Of a stretch of DNA of 35,598 nt, positions 34,601-35,598 are shown piece after piece. Source of the stretch: Planctomycetes bacterium GWF2_41_51 (lineage in GTDB: Bacteria > Planctomycetota > Phycisphaerae > Sedimentisphaerales > UBA12454); assembly GCA_001825665.1 (NCBI GenBank), contig MHXZ01000042.1, forward strand, positions 1 to 35,598. Direction: 5' to 3'. The position numbers and the translations under genes are program-made. How positions within the stretch are numbered: the first letter of the stretch is position 1; each line of letters starts with the position of its first letter. The notes under the pieces were generated by a model that did not search any database, was not told the origin of the DNA, and was given only the letters and a program-made list of their open reading frames with translations.

Positions 34601-34728
34601 ATTGCTGTGGAGTTCTCACTTTTGATTTGAGTGCATAAGAAAAGTGAAATGATTATTAATACAATTACCGTCGGCTTACGAAAATATTTAGCGGGATGTT
34701 CTTTAATAATAGAATTTGCTGTTGCCAT
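31639..34728 (-). CDS. Large exported protein with repeated carboxypeptidase-regulatory-like domains and a cysteine-less redoxin-like C-terminus
   Basis: 1029 residues from the ATG at 34728, which has AAGGAG six bases upstream; the TTG five codons earlier lies in that ribosome site. A hydrophobic N-terminal segment (TVIVLIIISLFLCTQIKS) is a signal peptide or anchor. About seven Ig-like 'carboxypeptidase regulatory' repeats follow, each opening with a pattern such as IIGGLVTDEQNLPVQDAKV, VYGYILDSANRPIKDVSV, IRGRIVDVNGNPIVKASV or LRGVVYNPDGKAAEGVQV. The last 130 residues resemble AhpC/TSA-TlpA (IIKLSDLQGKIVVLVFWDAL, NTIEFIGISGKSIKSY, YGINAVVIGPDGKI). Where TlpA has W-C-x-x-C, this has FWDALFTLSNSD, without cysteine. 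Probably a periplasmic scaffold or binding protein; function unknown. Confidence 0.85.
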   Translation of the reverse strand: MATANSIIKEHPAKYFRKPTVIVLIIISLFLCTQIKSENSTAIKEEKKLNAAKAAAVNVPKDPNDPNNWPFMEIYVADNKTEEPLKDVRVTGSTDKKKIITTDANGYCKVTLDKNKSKDYFSIYIEKEGFVPMSGYWGKQYQRTVPKELEFFLERATIIGGLVTDEQNLPVQDAKVTIDYYVNDEDEINPVQRINDFTINTDINGKWQCDLVPAVLHEYSQIGIKIKHKNYAHYQTWTSQSETIISQLRKKEFVSVLKKGAAVYGYILDSANRPIKDVSVSIGEGRYSSDNLKTMTDAAGYYEFPNAKKGFNILKVAAKNYAPDLKELNVKESAQEENFILLPGNTIRGRIVDVNGNPIVKASVRTDEWRCDGLDWNGNTDNDGRFVWNDAPSDEVKFGFHAKNYMGQNKVLSPSEKEYEIILSPQLVVFGNVLDDTNGLIMEGKITAGTIWNSGERLIWQNGSHWQRNIKDGTYEMPLTSPAYAYTLRLDLPDGRQTVSRTFDTNEGRVKYDFILSKTEDATKLRGVVYNPDGKAAEGVQVYLVKKDRYLNLENGKQRHRQDIDKSITDLQGRFSLPDCNDKFKLVAVSEEGYADVNNNEFALDPNIYLEKWGRVEGVVYVGSKPAANEEIIASYSQNYDSRDGIYYNCMNRAVTDQQGQFVMDKIAPGRNQISRIMKSDDDSQNTGTVSQHIEVVSGETVEIVLGGTGRAVTGKIIWPADELFTKTLWIYAHLQRKQSENPLAVMETIYSQVGEMPIPANFDSLTAKQCIEWYQNWSQSEEGKAYSAKIKAAMQKSHPQISESSQRGGVIVNSDGSFRAEDVEEGSYTLRIMINEKKGRYGAPNVENQVIGKVEFTMPPIDISNIDLPLDTGQMPMQIVSGKQLLQTDSNASDFTIETNAGIIKLSDLQGKIVVLVFWDALFTLSNSDSETKINDIFETYKKYAGANTIEFIGISGKSIKSYQEISAKYLRENSCNWKQAYIRYDNPIFENYRYQYGINAVVIGPDGKIIEAGIDGKRLGELLEKIK

Positions 34729-34743
34729 ATCAATCTCCTTCAA

Positions 34744-35319
34744 CAGAATTTCAAAAATTATTTCATGACTTGTTATATCCCTTTATTGTTATAGATTATA
34801 TCCTCAATTTTAAAATTTACACTTAAAAAAATCCTTGCCGAAAACCTGCCCTCGCGCACGCGGGGTGCTGAAATTTATTATTTCCTTTTTTCCGTTTCTC
34901 CTTTAAAAAAAATTTACTAAATATTTTTTGTGTCTTTGTGCCTTGGTGGCTCAATACGCCTCTGCGCAATCTGCGTCAAAAAATTGCCGATTTGCGTCAA
35001 TAGTAGTATATTGTCTCCCCTGAACCACTACAAATAACGTTGCATTTTGATATACTTTTCTCACCATTTTTATTAAAATTCCGTGCAAATCCGCGCAAAT
35101 CCGTGGTTATTTTTCGATTTTCAGCAAATTCGCTATAAGTAATTTATAAACAAAAACTTATCGTTTCAAAATCGTTCATAACTCCTTATTTTACGTACAT
35201 TGTGCCTGCAAGCTGGTTTTGAACGTAAACACTGGACTTACATCAAAAATGATTTTCAAAAACCCTCATTTTCAGCCCAATAATAAGGTATAAAACTTGC
35301 GCATTTTAGCGAGCACGTC
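34744..35319. other. Gene-poor region with degenerate repeats
   Basis: No credible gene. At 34931-34976 the string 'tgtctttgtgccttggtggc' and 'tctgcgcaatctgcgt' occurs, and at 35081-35106 tandem 10-base units ccgtgcaaat and ccgcgcaaat then ccgtggtt. Both phrases resemble dispersed non-coding repeats that I know from other bacterial genomes. The rest is A+T-rich and featureless. It presumably holds the promoter of the large exported protein gene. Confidence 0.4.
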
Positions 35320-35598
35320 TTATGTCGGCGGATTCTCCAATTTTAAATTTTCAATATTAACTTTTAAATTCTTTATCCACTCTCCTGCCGGTTTGCTGCG
35401 ATATAGAAAATATGTAACGATAGAAAATCTCTCGAGCGCATCTTCATCCCCCGCCTCTGGCAGTTCTTCTAAACGCTTGTTTACGATGGACTTAACGACA
35501 TCAGGATTATCCCACAAAAAATCTCCCGCATCGATTATTTGAAAAATATTTATAACAAAAACAGCAAAACTTTGTTTCCGCTTTTTTGAGCCTTGCTC
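35320..35598 (-). CDS. C-terminal part of an unrecognised protein, cut by right edge
   Basis: The minus-strand frame is open to the right edge and ends with the stop at 35320, giving 92 residues. The first 27 (EQGSKKRKQSFAVFVINIFQ...) continue without a stop into WDNPDVVKSIVNKRLEELPEAG and FLYRSKPAGEWIKNLK, so the TTG at 35517 is probably not a real start. I recognise no family. The last dozen residues (NIENLKLENPPT) lie in low-complexity A+T-rich sequence. The gene is real only if the frame continues beyond the window, which cannot be seen here. Confidence 0.4.
   Translation of the reverse strand, partial: EQGSKKRKQSFAVFVINIFQIIDAGDFLWDNPDVVKSIVNKRLEELPEAGDEDALERFSIVTYFLYRSKPAGEWIKNLKVNIENLKLENPPT

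Noticed and set aside
35320-35517. Short 65-residue protein with a TTG start
   Set aside because: The frame is open upstream to the window edge, so it is better regarded as a partial C-terminal part.

Overview
The window reads as chromosomal core sequence of an anaerobic or facultatively anaerobic planctomycete, probably class Phycisphaerae near the Sedimentisphaerales. This is an inference. The clues are a short bacterial histone, a large lipid-free 'carboxypeptidase-regulatory-like' exported protein with a redoxin-like tail, an exported glutaredoxin-like protein, a six-gene Rnf complex in the order CDGEAB, and A+T-leaning codon use that is uniform across the window. I see no phage, transposase, CRISPR array, tRNA or rRNA.

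Layout. 1-1951 (minus): an alpha-glucan pair, a GT4-type glycosyltransferase followed by a GH57 glycoside hydrolase cut by the left edge. 2235-2571 (minus): a single-fold bacterial histone with a strikingly structured 3' untranslated region and a terminator. 2856-3576 (plus): a DUF2007-type protein and an arginine-rich small protein. 3644-10086 (minus): TPR protein, rpsT, rnr, PhoA-type alkaline phosphatase, small membrane protein and RNase Z-like hydrolase; the middle genes are joined by ATGA overlaps. 10296-11794: exported glutaredoxin-like protein (plus) convergent with a single-receiver response regulator (minus). 12017-12466 (plus): YccF family protein. 12504-17712 (minus): ftsH, dsbD, nth and a LOG-family gene in one tight run, preceded by a PspF-like sigma-54 activator (17958-18947).

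19416-24938 (plus): the rnf operon. It is headed by a small cysteine-cluster membrane protein resembling a cut-down RseC. rnfC lacks a conventional start codon. rnfA and rnfB are separated by a palindromic dispersed-type repeat. RnfB has lost all four ligands of one ferredoxin-type cluster while keeping those of its partner. The operon ends in a strong bidirectional terminator.

25021-29801 (minus): dnaN, a DUF721/DciA-like gene and gyrB, with recF absent from its usual place, then a TPR lipoprotein. The 562-base gap upstream of dnaN carries an AT-rich inverted repeat and a DnaA-box-like tandem, so it is a weak oriC candidate. 30364-31554 (plus): mltA. 31639-34728 (minus): the 1029-residue exported multidomain protein. 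The right end is a gene-poor stretch with degenerate repeats and the tail of an unrecognised gene.

The most unusual items are the histone with its structured 3' end, the RseC-like leader gene, the RnfB cluster loss and the rnfC start, the repeat inside the rnf operon, and the cysteine-less redoxin tail. No clearly undescribed multi-gene system is evident.
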